Of a DNA stretch of 64,000 nt, positions 17,918 to 25,877 are shown piece after piece; position 1 is the first letter of the stretch; every line of letters begins with the position of its first letter. This DNA is from an uncultured Rikenellaceae bacterium (GTDB lineage: Bacteria > Bacteroidota > Bacteroidia > Bacteroidales > Rikenellaceae): the NCBI GenBank assembly GCA_947038405.1, contig CAMQVY010000002.1, positions 141,798 to 205,797 of the forward strand, given 5' to 3'. Position numbers and translations under genes: made by a program. The notes beneath the pieces are model-generated. The model was not told the origin of the DNA and searched no databases. It worked only from the letters and a program-made list of their open reading frames with translations.

Positions 17918-18343
17918 TTATTTAAAACTATTCCATAATTCACCTACCACAGTAGCTAGCATTGCTGCAGCTAATGAGAAATAAGCAGCATAAAGACCAG
18001 TGTCACTCAATTTAAGCTCTGCTGTATTTTCAAAGAATCCTCCTCCTGAATTGATTACTGGAGAACTATCCGATAGCGCGTAACACAACGCCAATACAGC
18101 TGCTATAATACCTAGACCAATAAGAGATTTTACTGCTCCCTTTGGGTCTTTCACGATGTTTATCAATGGTAGTAATACTGTTACTACCACTGCAAATCCT
18201 ACTAGACAGTATAACCATGTTAGCATTATGCCTACAACATATGACTCACCCGCTGACTCTGTCTCAACGAATAATAATCCTGCTATAGATGCTACCGAAC
18301 CTGCTAATAGAACATACTTAAGAATTGTTAATATTTTTTTCAT
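17918..18343 (-). CDS. Small inner-membrane protein of the ExbB-ExbD operon
   Basis: A 141-residue protein with four predicted hydrophobic segments (about residues 7-24, 35-63, 75-93 and 112-135) and short polar loops. No family is recognised with certainty. It lies between exbB (eight bases upstream) and the first exbD, a position often occupied by such a protein in Bacteroidota, so it is probably an accessory subunit of the motor complex. That role is inference. Confidence 0.7.
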   Translation of the reverse strand: MKKILTILKYVLLAGSVASIAGLLFVETESAGESYVVGIMLTWLYCLVGFAVVVTVLLPLINIVKDPKGAVKSLIGLGIIAAVLALCYALSDSSPVINSGGGFFENTAELKLSDTGLYAAYFSLAAAMLATVVGELWNSFK

Positions 18344-18351
18344 CTCGTAGA

Positions 18352-19170
18352 TTACTTTTTACCATATTTTGTCAAGATATCAACTAAAGAGATAGAAGCA
18401 TCTTCCATAGAGATAACTAAACCATCAATTTTAGAAACGATATAATTGTAAAATAATTGTAGTACAACTGCTGCTAAAAGTCCTGCTAGTGTTGTTAATA
18501 GGGCTACTTTAATACCTCCTGCTACTGCAATCGGAGAAACGTCTCCCATAGCTTGGATAGTGTCAAATGCCTCAATCATACCAACTACTGTTCCCATAAA
18601 TCCTAACATCGGTGCCAATGAAATGAAAAGTGCAATCCATGATAAACCGCTCTCCATTTGTCCCATTTGAACTGATCCGTAAGATACTACTGTCTTCTCT
18701 ACAACATCGATTCCCTCATCATAACGCTCTAGTCCTTGGTAGAAAATACTCGCTACTGGACCTCTTGTGTTACGACAAATCTCCTGTGCTGCTGCGATAC
18801 CGCCTGACGCTAGAGCTGCCTCTACACTGTTAAGTAATTTTGTTGTGTTTGTTGTTGCTAGGTTAAGGTAGATTACACGCTCAATAATAATAGCTAAACC
18901 TAATACTAGACACAATAGAACTGGTGCCATCCATGCAGCGCCACCCTCTAAAAATTTTTGCTTGATAATTTGGTGAAGTGGTTGTCCTTCAACATCTACT
19001 TCTGGGTTAACAGCATCTTCAATTGCAATTGTAGATGCCGCAAGAGTATCTGCTACAATAGAATCTGCAGCAACAATAGAATCTGCAACAACAGATTCTT
19101 GAGCGAAAGAATTTACAGTAACGAAGCTAAACATAGCCGCAACTGACAAAATCATAAATAGTTTTTTCAT
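18352..19170 (-). CDS. MotA/TolQ/ExbB proton channel protein
   Basis: The stator-type channel subunit of a TonB-energising motor. It has an unusual N-terminal signal-peptide-like segment ending FAQE and a low-complexity VVADSIVAADSIVADTL stretch, then three membrane helices: PVLLCLVLGLAIIIERVIYL, LSWIALFISLAPMLGFMGTV and VALLTTLAGLLAAVVLQLFY. GTVVGMIEAF and AGGIKVALLTTLAGL are family signatures. Length 272. It heads the four-gene minus-strand operon that ends at 16849. Confidence 0.93.
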   Translation of the reverse strand: MKKLFMILSVAAMFSFVTVNSFAQESVVADSIVAADSIVADTLAASTIAIEDAVNPEVDVEGQPLHQIIKQKFLEGGAAWMAPVLLCLVLGLAIIIERVIYLNLATTNTTKLLNSVEAALASGGIAAAQEICRNTRGPVASIFYQGLERYDEGIDVVEKTVVSYGSVQMGQMESGLSWIALFISLAPMLGFMGTVVGMIEAFDTIQAMGDVSPIAVAGGIKVALLTTLAGLLAAVVLQLFYNYIVSKIDGLVISMEDASISLVDILTKYGKK

Positions 19171-19232
19171 AGTTAGTTGTTAAATTAATTAGTACTTTGT
19201 TATATTCATTTTTAAATTATGTTACGTCAATG

Positions 19233-19320
19233 CGGAGAAAAAGGGATTCGAACCCCCGATGCCCTTATGAGGCATACACACTTTCCAGGCGTGCACCTTA
19301 AACCACTCGGTCATTTCTCC
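19233..19320 (-). tRNA. tRNA-Ser (GGA)
   Basis: An 88-nt gene on the minus strand with acceptor arms GGAGAAA and TTTCTCC and discriminator G. The anticodon loop CTGGAAA gives anticodon GGA. A long variable arm and GGTTCGAATCC T-arm fit a type II serine tRNA. CCA is not encoded. The flanking sequence (19171-19232 and 19321-19615) is AT-rich and shows no other gene. Confidence 0.97.
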
Positions 19321-19615
19321 TTCGTATCCAAGTGTCTTAATTAATTACTATACAGTATTTTATCAAAATTTAATGCTAATTATTTTTGCAATTTAAACCT
19401 TACACTCACACTCGTAGCACTAAAAGACTGCGAAATGTACAAAAAAAAAATGATTCAAAAAAATATTACCAAATTAATTTGGGCTTTTATCAATTAACAG
19501 CAAAATATAATTCCAATATATGCCAATACATTATTCTCATAAAATATAGTAATAAAGGTCTAATTAACTCATATTATTGATGTTTTTTAATATAATATCG
19601 GGAATACAGCTAGTT

Positions 19616-20419
19616 CTATACTCCAAATATACGAACAGTATTCGCCGTCGTAATACGTGCAACATCTTCAACTGAAAGTGACTTTAATTCCGAAATTTTA
19701 GAACATATATAGGGAATATATGAACTCTCATTTCTCTTGCCTCGAAAAGGTGTCGGAGGCAAGTAAGGGGAGTCTGTCTCTAAAACCAAATCGTCAATAG
19801 ACATGTCTACAACATCCTTTGAAATCCCACTATTCTTATAAGTAACAACGCCACTCATACCAAATACAAAATCTCCATAAGACTTTATTATCTTATAAAC
19901 CTCCAAACTCCCAGAGTAAGAGTGGATAACTCCTCGAAGTCCTCGACTCTTGTAATCAGCCAAAACTTTTACCATCTCGCCCCAAGCATCTCTTGTATGG
20001 ATAACAAGGGGTAGATCATACTTTATTGACAGCTCGATCTGTGCCCTGAAAACCTCTAATTGCTCAGCAAGAAAAGATTTACTCCAGTGTAAGTCTAGCC
20101 CAACCTCGCCGATTGCATAGAATCGCGAAACAGGAGGATTCTTCAAATAATCCTCTACTATCGACAACTCATCTCGGTAATTAGGATTATCATTAACCGT
20201 AGTAGGATGGACGCCAATCATCGGAAAACAATTGGACGGATACTTATTTGCCAATGATATAAGTGCCGCATGGTTGCTGGAATCTACTGCCGCAAGGAAG
20301 ATCCTGCTCACCCCTGCTGCGATAGATCGCTCTACAACATTAGGACTCTCACCATCAAATGTACTCTCGTAAATGTGAGAGTGTGAATCTGTGTAAATTA
20401 TTGGATTATTCTCTTTCAT
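19616..20419 (-). CDS. tatD: TatD-family metal-dependent hydrolase
   Basis: A TIM-barrel hydrolase of the amidohydrolase superfamily; family members act as 3'-5' exonucleases or deoxyribonucleases. Metal ligands are visible: HSH near residue 13, the Glu in IGEVGLDLHWS, His in VIHTRDAW, His in GVIHSYSG and Asp in LETDSPYLPP. Length 267. The start overlaps the end of dprA by 14 bases, so the two DNA-processing genes are probably co-expressed. Confidence 0.94.
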   Translation of the reverse strand: MKENNPIIYTDSHSHIYESTFDGESPNVVERSIAAGVSRIFLAAVDSSNHAALISLANKYPSNCFPMIGVHPTTVNDNPNYRDELSIVEDYLKNPPVSRFYAIGEVGLDLHWSKSFLAEQLEVFRAQIELSIKYDLPLVIHTRDAWGEMVKVLADYKSRGLRGVIHSYSGSLEVYKIIKSYGDFVFGMSGVVTYKNSGISKDVVDMSIDDLVLETDSPYLPPTPFRGKRNESSYIPYICSKISELKSLSVEDVARITTANTVRIFGV

Positions 20420-21515
20420 ATATATTTCCTGGTAAACGTTTTACATACCCTTCAAATTCTAATTCTAAAATTATAGAGGCCAATGAACTACTACTTAATC
20501 CGCTCAAATGAATTAATAGATCAATTGAGACGCTCTCGCCATCCTTTATTAAGGATAATACTAATTTTGATTCGGCGGATAAAGATGATCTTAATTCAAC
20601 CTTACTCTCTTTATTCGTAATGTCACTCCACCCCAATTCATGTACAATATCTCTAGCTGAAGTTATCAACTTTGCTTGCATAGATTTTATAATGTTATTA
20701 TTCCCTTGTGATGAAGAGTCAAAAATACGTCCCGGAATAGACATAACACTACGATTATATCCATCTGCCATGCCTGCTGTCAATAAAGACCCGCCATTAT
20801 AGGGAGACTCAACAATTAAGGTTCCTTCGCTAAGTCCTGCAATAAGTCGATTTCGGGCAACAAATCCATAACTCTTTGTCACTGACGTAGAAGGATACTC
20901 GGTTACCAAACAACCTCCCTGATTCAAAATCTCCTCAGACAATACCGTGTGCTCAACAGGTGTAATCACATTTATTGCAGACGGTAGAACAGCAACTGTA
21001 CTCATACCATTCGCAATAGCTCCCCTATGTGCACATCCATCAATTCCACCTGCCAATCCACTAACTATCGTTATATCATTCGTAATCTTTGATAAATCAG
21101 ATAAGAGACGACTACACACTTTAAGACCATAATCCGTAGCCTTTCTAGTACCTACAACAGATAATGACCTCTTGTGTAGAGACGATACACTACCCCTCAC
21201 ATATAAAACGTGAGGATAATCATTACACTCCTTTAATAGTGGAGGGTAATCTGAATCTGTCGACGAGATAATAGCTACTCCATGTGCTGACGCAAATCGT
21301 AACTCCTTTTCTGCTAAGGAAAAAGCATCTCGATTTAATAGTGAACTAGATATAGAACTATTTAACTTCGCAACAATTCGTAAATCCTCTTTGCTTGCAG
21401 CAAAAACACCCGCGGCTGAGCCAAAACATTCGATTAAATGTATTGCCGTTTTGGGCCCAATGCTTCGAGTTAATGATAGAGCTAAATCATATATATCCAT
21501 TTTATACAGTATCAA
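20406..21515 (-). CDS. dprA: DNA-processing protein DprA
   Basis: Binds incoming single-stranded DNA and loads RecA during transformation. A SAM-like N-terminal helical part precedes the Rossmann-like core with VGTRKATDYG, VSGLAGGIDGCAHRGA and NRLIAGLSEGTLIVE. A winged-helix C-terminus (LLIHLSGLSSSSLASIILELEFEGYVKRLPG) follows. Length 369. MDIYDLALSL, five codons in, is an alternative start. dprA is widespread even in strains not known to be competent. Confidence 0.95.
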   Translation of the reverse strand: MILYKMDIYDLALSLTRSIGPKTAIHLIECFGSAAGVFAASKEDLRIVAKLNSSISSSLLNRDAFSLAEKELRFASAHGVAIISSTDSDYPPLLKECNDYPHVLYVRGSVSSLHKRSLSVVGTRKATDYGLKVCSRLLSDLSKITNDITIVSGLAGGIDGCAHRGAIANGMSTVAVLPSAINVITPVEHTVLSEEILNQGGCLVTEYPSTSVTKSYGFVARNRLIAGLSEGTLIVESPYNGGSLLTAGMADGYNRSVMSIPGRIFDSSSQGNNNIIKSMQAKLITSARDIVHELGWSDITNKESKVELRSSLSAESKLVLSLIKDGESVSIDLLIHLSGLSSSSLASIILELEFEGYVKRLPGNIYERE

Positions 21516-21660
21516 TAAATATTTAAATACAAATATAACTAAATTTCGAACTATTTGACCTAAATACCTAAATTAAAATCCTTATTTTTATATAAAATAT
21601 ACTCCGAGATTTGGATTCTCATAAATTATATATATCTTTGCAATCTCTTAATGAGAAATT

Positions 21661-21731
21661 GGTCCGATGGCCGAGTGGCTAGGCAACGGTCTGCAAAACC
21701 GTCTACAGCGGTTCGAATCCGCTTCGGACCT
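21661..21731 (+). tRNA. tRNA-Cys (GCA)
   Basis: A 71-nt gene with acceptor arms GGTCCGA and TCGGACC. The anticodon arm ACGGT-CTGCAAA-ACCGT gives anticodon GCA, and the T-arm is GCGGTTCGAATCCGC. CCA is not encoded. It marks the left end of the accessory island at 21.7-27.6 kb. Confidence 0.97.
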
Positions 21732-21746
21732 CAATTTAAACAAGAA

Positions 21747-21787
21747 AACCCTTAGAAGTCAAGTACTTCTAAGGGTTTGTTTTTTTG
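21747..21787 (+). terminator. Terminator after tRNA-Cys
   Basis: AACCCTTAGAAGT and ACTTCTAAGGGTT form a 13-bp stem with a short loop, followed by a T-rich tract (GTTTTTTTGG). A diverged copy of this terminator and of the tRNA 3' flank recurs at 25878-25937. Confidence 0.9.
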
Positions 21788-21801
21788 GTGCCAATCTGAG
21801 C

Positions 21802-21909
21802 ATCAAGGCATTGATATACAACTATATCCCGTGACTCGCAAAGTACAAAGTGTCGATTATATAACAGTATTTAAATACTGTTATAGGTAAGGTCTGGATT
21901 GAATGAGAC
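21802..21909 (+). repeat. Upstream block of repeat unit 1 with a 26-bp palindrome
   Basis: Shares TCAAGGCATTGATATAC, CCGTGACTCGCAA and the ATAACAGTATTT hairpin with 24986-25103. At 21860-21885 the arms TATAACAGTATTT and AAATACTGTTATA form a perfect palindrome. In unit 2 the same stem is extended and carries a 7-nt loop. No coding potential. Confidence 0.8.
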
Positions 21910-22000
21910 TTGGAACTGCCTTCGGCGAGAATTTTTGGAAAAATTCAGTAAACTTTTTTGAAAACTTCGTTTTCTTAGGATACTTGTTTCTTTTTTTTAC

Positions 22001-22008
22001 TATATTTG
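22001..22008 (+). promoter_or_regulatory. -7 promoter element of unit 1
   Basis: TATATTTG matches TAnnTTTG exactly and lies 5 bases before the first arm of the structured RNA. A clear -33 element at the usual distance is missing. It is preserved in all three units. Confidence 0.65.
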
Positions 22009-22218
22009 TGGTGACTTTTATACCGACTAAGGTAGGGAAACCTGCCTATAATTGAGACAGACATTATTTTATGTCCGTCTTGCTCCATATGGTGGTTTCG
22101 TACCCCCGTGTGGAGTGTTAATGCACCCACTGCCTTAGTCGGTGAAAGTCAACGGGACAGGCGAAATCACCTCTTTTTTCTCTCTGCCCCATTGTTTAAT
22201 AACCTAAAAACTAAGGCA
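22009..22218 (+). ncRNA. Structured RNA of unit 1 with copy-specific closing stem
   Basis: GACTTT (22013-22018) pairs with AAAGTC (22145-22150), and ACCGACTAAGGTAG (22022-22035) with CTGCCTTAGTCGGT (22130-22143). Inside are GGTAGG-GAAA-CCTGCC (its 5' side competes with the closing stem), a variable hairpin (AGACAGACAT/ATGTCCGTCT) and a conserved hairpin, CTCCATATGG/CCGTGTGGAG, around TGGTTTCGTACCC. Downstream GGGACAG can pair with CTGCCCC. CCATTG (22190-22195) is complementary to CAATGG, which includes the start codon of the small protein. It may be a leader, an independent RNA, or both. Confidence 0.8.
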
Positions 22219-22515
22219 ATGGAAACTAAAATCAAACTTCAATCAGCTACAAAATTTAAACTAGCACAAGAGGAGAAAAAACGGCTATATACTGCGCTCG
22301 CTCTATTGCAGTATCAATTCGACTGCACTCCTGATTATGATGAGGTCGCCCTCCGAAGACGTTTGTGTAATGATTTTCAGAGGTTCAACCTCGAAATGAT
22401 CAACGCTCATGAAAATGACCCCAACAACCTCAGATTGAGCCAAGTTCGAAATTTCTTTCAACATCACTACGGTAGCATCAAGCAAATTGTAAAGCAAGAA
22501 ACACAAGAGGAGTAA
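22219..22515 (+). CDS. 98-residue protein of repeat unit 1, unknown family
   Basis: The ATG at 22219 begins METKIKLQS; the product is highly charged and predicted mostly helical, with Cys in FDCTPDY and RRLCND and a C-terminus rich in His and Lys (FFQHHYGSIKQIVKQE). There is no signal peptide, membrane segment or recognised domain. Compared with units 2 and 3, base changes are mostly synonymous (INAHEND versus INVHEND is one replacement); only the last residues diverge (TQEE, TQEN, TPEL). The frame is open further upstream here, but unit 2 has an in-frame TGA there, so the short start is chosen. RNA binding is a guess. Confidence 0.8.
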   Translation: METKIKLQSATKFKLAQEEKKRLYTALALLQYQFDCTPDYDEVALRRRLCNDFQRFNLEMINAHENDPNNLRLSQVRNFFQHHYGSIKQIVKQETQEE

Positions 22516-22546
22516 ACCTTGTGGATTTAAGCAAGCATTAAAAATA

Positions 22547-22578
22547 TTATTATTTGTAATAATAATTACAAATAATAA
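22547..22578. terminator. Hairpin after repeat unit 1
   Basis: ATTATTTGTAAT (22549-22560) and ATTACAAATAAT (22565-22576) form a 12-bp stem (extendable by two pairs) around AATA. There is no long T-run, so termination is uncertain. The rest of the spacer to 22822 holds nothing recognisable. Confidence 0.45.
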
Positions 22579-22822
22579 CTACTTGGGGCATTATCGATAC
22601 GCTGCTGTGCTTTTAGGATATGCTACAAAAGTATTTTAATGCCATTCCAAATATTAAGATATAATAGTGTGGATATGGTTCGGGAGTAATGGGAATAGTC
22701 GACACAATAATCACTTTTTTATTGAAAAAAGTTTATTATTCTAAATTAGCCATCCAACAATAGTAGGTTGTTTATGAAAAAATTGCTATTTTTGAGAAGT
22801 GCTAATCAAAAACTTATTCATT

Positions 22823-23290
22823 ATGAAAAAATTATTTGCATTTACATTGGCTGTATTATTTACCTCGACTTCTCTTTTTGCAAACGTAGAGAAAATTAAA
22901 TTCAAAAAATTACCTCAAAACACACAAGAGTTTATTGAACTTTATTTCCCAAAGCAAAAGATTAAATCGTCAACAGTAGATAAGGATGATTTAAATACTA
23001 GTTATGATGTTAAATTAAAAAATGGAACTGAATTCACATTCAACTCTAAAGGGGATTGGATGAAAATTGACTGTGGAGATAAAGCTGTTCCTAAAGGGAT
23101 AGTTCCTGAGATGATTGTGAGTATGTTTAAACGAGAGGATAGTGAAGCTTTCGTTATTAAAATTACAACTAATGGGAAAACTCACAATTTAAAATGTTCT
23201 AATGATAAGGAATATGTATTTGCTAGCATTGTATTCAATAAGAAACTGATGAATGATCTATTAAAAAATCTTAAAGAAATGAATAAATAA
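22823..23290 (+). CDS. Secreted PepSY-like protein
   Basis: The ATG at 22823 (MKKLFAFTLAVLF...LFANVEK) gives a clean signal peptide; the frame is also open eight codons upstream. The mature part has two related halves: LPQNTQEFIELYFPKQKIKSS...YDVKLKNGTEFTFNSKGDWMKIDC, then IVPEMIVSMFK. This is the pattern of Bacteroidota PepSY-like periplasmic proteins (putative beta-lactamase-inhibitor-like family). About 155 residues. It is probably periplasmic with an unknown ligand. It lies between repeat units 1 and 2 and converges with the next gene. Confidence 0.75.
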   Translation: MKKLFAFTLAVLFTSTSLFANVEKIKFKKLPQNTQEFIELYFPKQKIKSSTVDKDDLNTSYDVKLKNGTEFTFNSKGDWMKIDCGDKAVPKGIVPEMIVSMFKREDSEAFVIKITTNGKTHNLKCSNDKEYVFASIVFNKKLMNDLLKNLKEMNK

Positions 23291-23300
23291 CTTATAAAAA

Positions 23301-23324
23301 TAGGGACCCAAAACTGGGTCCCTA
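23301..23324. terminator. Bidirectional hairpin between convergent genes
   Basis: TAGGGACCCA and TGGGTCCCTA form a perfect 10-bp stem around loop AAAC, 10 bases after the PepSY-like stop. It lacks a long T-run on the plus strand. Confidence 0.55.
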
Positions 23325-23407
23325 CTACTTTGTACACATTATCTTGTGGTAATACGCCTTGAATTATAGCACTTTTATTGCACTTTATTATCTGAAATAT
23401 TAGAAAA

Positions 23408-24763
23408 TCACTCTCCATTTGCCCTTACCATTTCAATGCAGTCGGGAGCACAAGCCGCAATTAAAGCATAGCCTTTTGTCTCATTTTGAGATTTAAAGCC
23501 ATATTTTTCATACAGCTTTATTGCTGAACTCTTTTTAAACTCACCTTTATTATCATATTTTTTAAGTACATGGAGAGACATTGGCTTATCTTTATATTCT
23601 GATAACAAGTTCTTAAGCAATAACGAACCAATTCCTTTTCCATTATAGGAACTATGAACACCTAAACAGAGTAAATATGGGGAGGTCTCGTAATTATTCT
23701 CTGATATCACATCGAAATATCTTGTACAAACATCTGCAAAATTAGGAAGAATCTTGCTGTATGTTGCTATAAATGATTTATCAATCTTTTTAAGACCATT
23801 AGTTGACAAAATAACTCCAACTCCAACTATCTTATTTCGATAAATCGCAAGTCGAATATTCTCTCTCGAAAAGATACCATGCTTCTCTTTTATGAGTTTC
23901 GAAAGAACTTTTTTAGCTTTAGTTTTACTGCCAAAAGCAGTAGGGTAAATATATGGATCAACATCATAAATTATCTTTGCAATGCGTTTAGAAGAGTCTT
24001 TATCTTCACACTTTCGGATTGTAATACAGCAATTTACATACTTTTCAAATTCTATCCATTTATCAAGAGATGTTTCACTTTGTATTATTGGTAAATTTTT
24101 TTCTTTTCTATAACTTTTCCAAAGCGCATATAATTTAAAACAACCTCTATAATAATCTGGATATGTAAGTAATTGGGTATTCTGAATCTCTTCGTTATTC
24201 ATAGCTAAGAAAAATCTATATGCAAAAAGATCATCAATATTCTCTATTGTTAAAACATTTCTATTAACAAGAGCAGCTAGTCCTTCAAGATAAACCAAAT
24301 AATTTACCACTGATTGCCTATTGCTCAAATTTAGTATTGGACCAGTAACTTCATTAAGCATTTGCTGCTCTAATAACTCTTCAATTTTACATATATTTAC
24401 ATCCTGAACAAAAGATTGATTAAACTGTAAAATGAATCTCCCCTCTTCGATTTCTCTCACTTTTTGCTCGTTGTCTCGGACTTGACCTAATTGATATACA
24501 ACGGCAATAGCTGCAATCGCACTAACGAGTACATCTCCGACTCCGATTATAAGTATTCCTTCTTCTTGTGGAATCAACCCTAAGTTTCTAAGGGCTACAT
24601 ATATAAAATATATGAATCCTAGTATCGATATAAAAGCTAGAATTATTGCAAGTATATTTAGAATAAATTTTTTGATTTTATCTTGCATTGGGGTATAGAG
24701 CGAGTTCTTTGTTTTAGAGTATACTGATAAAGACCTATTTAAAATATTTATGCTTATTTTCAT
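23408..24763 (-). CDS. Membrane protein with C-terminal GNAT acetyltransferase domain
   Basis: A 451-residue protein. Residues 31-57 (KKFILNILAIILAFISILGFIYFIYVAL) and about 70-90 are membrane helices. Residues 95-230 form a helical region similar in style to DUF4760-type membrane proteins (ILQFNQSFVQDVNICKIEELLEQ). From about residue 270 the sequence is GNAT-like: LCLGVHSSYNGKGIGSLLLK contains the acetyl-CoA loop, and SAIKLYEKYGFKSQNE is the typical last strand-helix. I do not know this fusion as a named family. It sits between repeat units 1 and 2, pointing toward the PepSY-like gene. The substrate is unknown. Confidence 0.7.
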   Translation of the reverse strand: MKISINILNRSLSVYSKTKNSLYTPMQDKIKKFILNILAIILAFISILGFIYFIYVALRNLGLIPQEEGILIIGVGDVLVSAIAAIAVVYQLGQVRDNEQKVREIEEGRFILQFNQSFVQDVNICKIEELLEQQMLNEVTGPILNLSNRQSVVNYLVYLEGLAALVNRNVLTIENIDDLFAYRFFLAMNNEEIQNTQLLTYPDYYRGCFKLYALWKSYRKEKNLPIIQSETSLDKWIEFEKYVNCCITIRKCEDKDSSKRIAKIIYDVDPYIYPTAFGSKTKAKKVLSKLIKEKHGIFSRENIRLAIYRNKIVGVGVILSTNGLKKIDKSFIATYSKILPNFADVCTRYFDVISENNYETSPYLLCLGVHSSYNGKGIGSLLLKNLLSEYKDKPMSLHVLKKYDNKGEFKKSSAIKLYEKYGFKSQNETKGYALIAACAPDCIEMVRANGE

Positions 24764-24985
24764 TTCAATTATAGTTTAAAGTTTTATATGTGCCTAGATA
24801 AATTCAATATTATAATATGCTGAGGTCGTGTACCTCCAAACAAATGGTACTACTATACCAATACCTTTTTATTCACACTATAAAGATATTAACAAATGTA
24901 TGAATAAGAAACTTTATTCTGATTATATTTTTAATGTCAGCAGATGCAAAACTATTAAAGAAGGAACCAAGTCTCAATCTAGGTC
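24764..24985. other. Spacer upstream of repeat unit 2
   Basis: A non-coding 222-bp stretch. ATGCAAAACTATTAAAGAAG near 24943 recurs near 25731, just after unit 2, with AAGTCTCAATCT following in both places. This shows that sequence around the units has also been duplicated. A weak open frame starting at 24828 has no family features and is rejected. Confidence 0.6.
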
Positions 24986-25103
24986 TCAAGGCATTGATAT
25001 ACGGCAATACACCGTGACTCGCAATGTGACAAGGATAAGTTTTATAACAGTATTTAGATACTCGCTAAATACTGTTATAGCTAAGTACTGATTGGAATTA
25101 GAC
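24986..25103 (+). repeat. Upstream block of repeat unit 2 with extended hairpin
   Basis: Homologous to 21802-21909. The hairpin at 25043-25079 has arms TATAACAGTATTTAG and CTAAATACTGTTATA (15 bp) and a 7-nt loop. The unit-1 version is loopless, so the stem has been kept while the centre changed. Confidence 0.8.
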
Positions 25104-25194
25104 TTGGAACTGCCTTCGGCGAGAATTTTTGGAAAAATTCAGTAAACTTTTTTGAAAACTTCGTTTTCTTAGGATACTTGTTTCTTTTTTTTAC

Positions 25195-25202
25195 TATATT
25201 TG
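25195..25202 (+). promoter_or_regulatory. -7 promoter element of unit 2
   Basis: TATATTTG, at the same position relative to the RNA as in unit 1. Confidence 0.65.
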
Positions 25203-25417
25203 TGGTGACTTAAAATACGACAGTGGTAGGGAAACCTGCCTCACAAAAGGGGACAGGCATATTTATATGCTTGTGCCTTTCTCTATATGGTGGTTTCGCA
25301 CCCCCGTATGGAGTGTTAATACACCCATTGCCACTGTCGTGAAAAAGTCAACGGGACAGGCGAAATCACCTCTTTTTTCTCTCTGCCCCATTGTTTAATA
25401 ACCTAAAAACTAAGGCA
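25203..25417 (+). ncRNA. Structured RNA of unit 2 with copy-specific closing stem
   Basis: GACTT (25207-25211) pairs with AAGTC (25345-25349), and ACGACAGTGGTA (25217-25228) with TGCCACTGTCGT (25329-25340), including one conserved U-G pair. The stem sequence is unrelated to that of unit 1, although the flanks are almost identical. The GAAA hairpin and the CTCTATATGG/CCGTATGGAG hairpin are kept, the latter with a pair-preserving change. The variable hairpin is GGCATAT/ATATGCT-based. Confidence 0.8.
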
Positions 25418-25714
25418 ATGGAAACTAAAATCAAACTTCAATCAGCTACAAAATTTAAACTAGCACAAGAGGAGAAAAAACGGCTATATACTGCGCTCGC
25501 TCTATTGCAGTATCAATTCGACTGCACTCCTGATTATGATGAGGTCGCCCTCCGAAGACGTTTGTGTAATGATTTTCAGAGGTTCAACCTCGAAATGATC
25601 AATGTCCATGAAAATGATCCTAACAACCTCAGATTGAGCCAAGTTCGAAATTTCTTTCAACATCACTACGGTAGTATCAAACAAATTGTAAAGCAGGAGA
25701 CACAAGAGAACTAA
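25418..25714 (+). CDS. 98-residue protein of repeat unit 2, unknown family
   Basis: Same length and nearly the same sequence as the unit 1 product; INVHEND replaces INAHEND and the end is TQEN. An in-frame TGA at 25340-25342, inside the RNA stem, excludes the N-terminal extension that is possible in units 1 and 3. This supports the METKIK start for all three. Several differences from unit 1 are third-position changes, which suggests that protein sequence is maintained. Function unknown. Confidence 0.8.
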   Translation: METKIKLQSATKFKLAQEEKKRLYTALALLQYQFDCTPDYDEVALRRRLCNDFQRFNLEMINVHENDPNNLRLSQVRNFFQHHYGSIKQIVKQETQEN

Positions 25715-25877
25715 ATTTGACTTTAGTTCTAAATGCAAAACTATTAAAGAAGAAAACAAGTCTCAATCTGGGTCTCAATACCTTGATATACGATGACACG
25801 CAGCACAGCAGTGATAATTTTTATAGTAAGTTTCAGCGAGTATAAAGAGATGTCACAATTATCAAAATTAAAGACTG

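Larger units (their letters stand above)
21910..22515 (+). repeat. RNA-plus-protein repeat unit, copy 1
   Basis: A 606-bp unit that recurs at 25104-25714 and 26762-27373. It starts TTGGAACTGCCTTCGGCG and ends at the stop codon of the small protein, where similarity between copies stops abruptly. The leader contains two perfect hairpins: GAATTTTT-GG-AAAAATTC (21929-21946) and GAAAAC-TTC-GTTTTC (21960-21974). Then come a -7 promoter element, the structured RNA and the ORF. No transposase or terminal inverted repeat is seen. Confidence 0.92.
25104..25714 (+). repeat. RNA-plus-protein repeat unit, copy 2
   Basis: A 611-bp unit, nearly identical to copy 1 through the leader (25104-25202) and ORF but different in the closing stem and variable hairpin of the RNA. 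Similarity again ends at the ORF stop. Confidence 0.92.

Noticed and set aside
22009..22218. Retron or group II intron RNA
   Set aside because: The closing stem and hairpins are reminiscent of retron a1/a2 arms, but no reverse transcriptase gene lies in any unit or nearby, and the partner protein is only 98 residues.
22108..22218. N-terminal extension of the 98-residue protein through the structured RNA
   Set aside because: Units 1 and 3 are open upstream of METKIK, but unit 2 has an in-frame TGA inside the stem. The upstream changes preserve base pairing, not codons.
22022..22220. Copy 1 stem arm TGCCTTAG complementary to CTAAGGCA just before the small-protein start
   Set aside because: The match would allow a leader switch, but it is absent in units 2 and 3, so it is probably chance in unit 1.
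24828..25091. 87-residue ORF upstream of unit 2
   Set aside because: It runs across the duplicated non-coding block and hairpin and has no family features; the equivalent frame is not preserved at unit 1.
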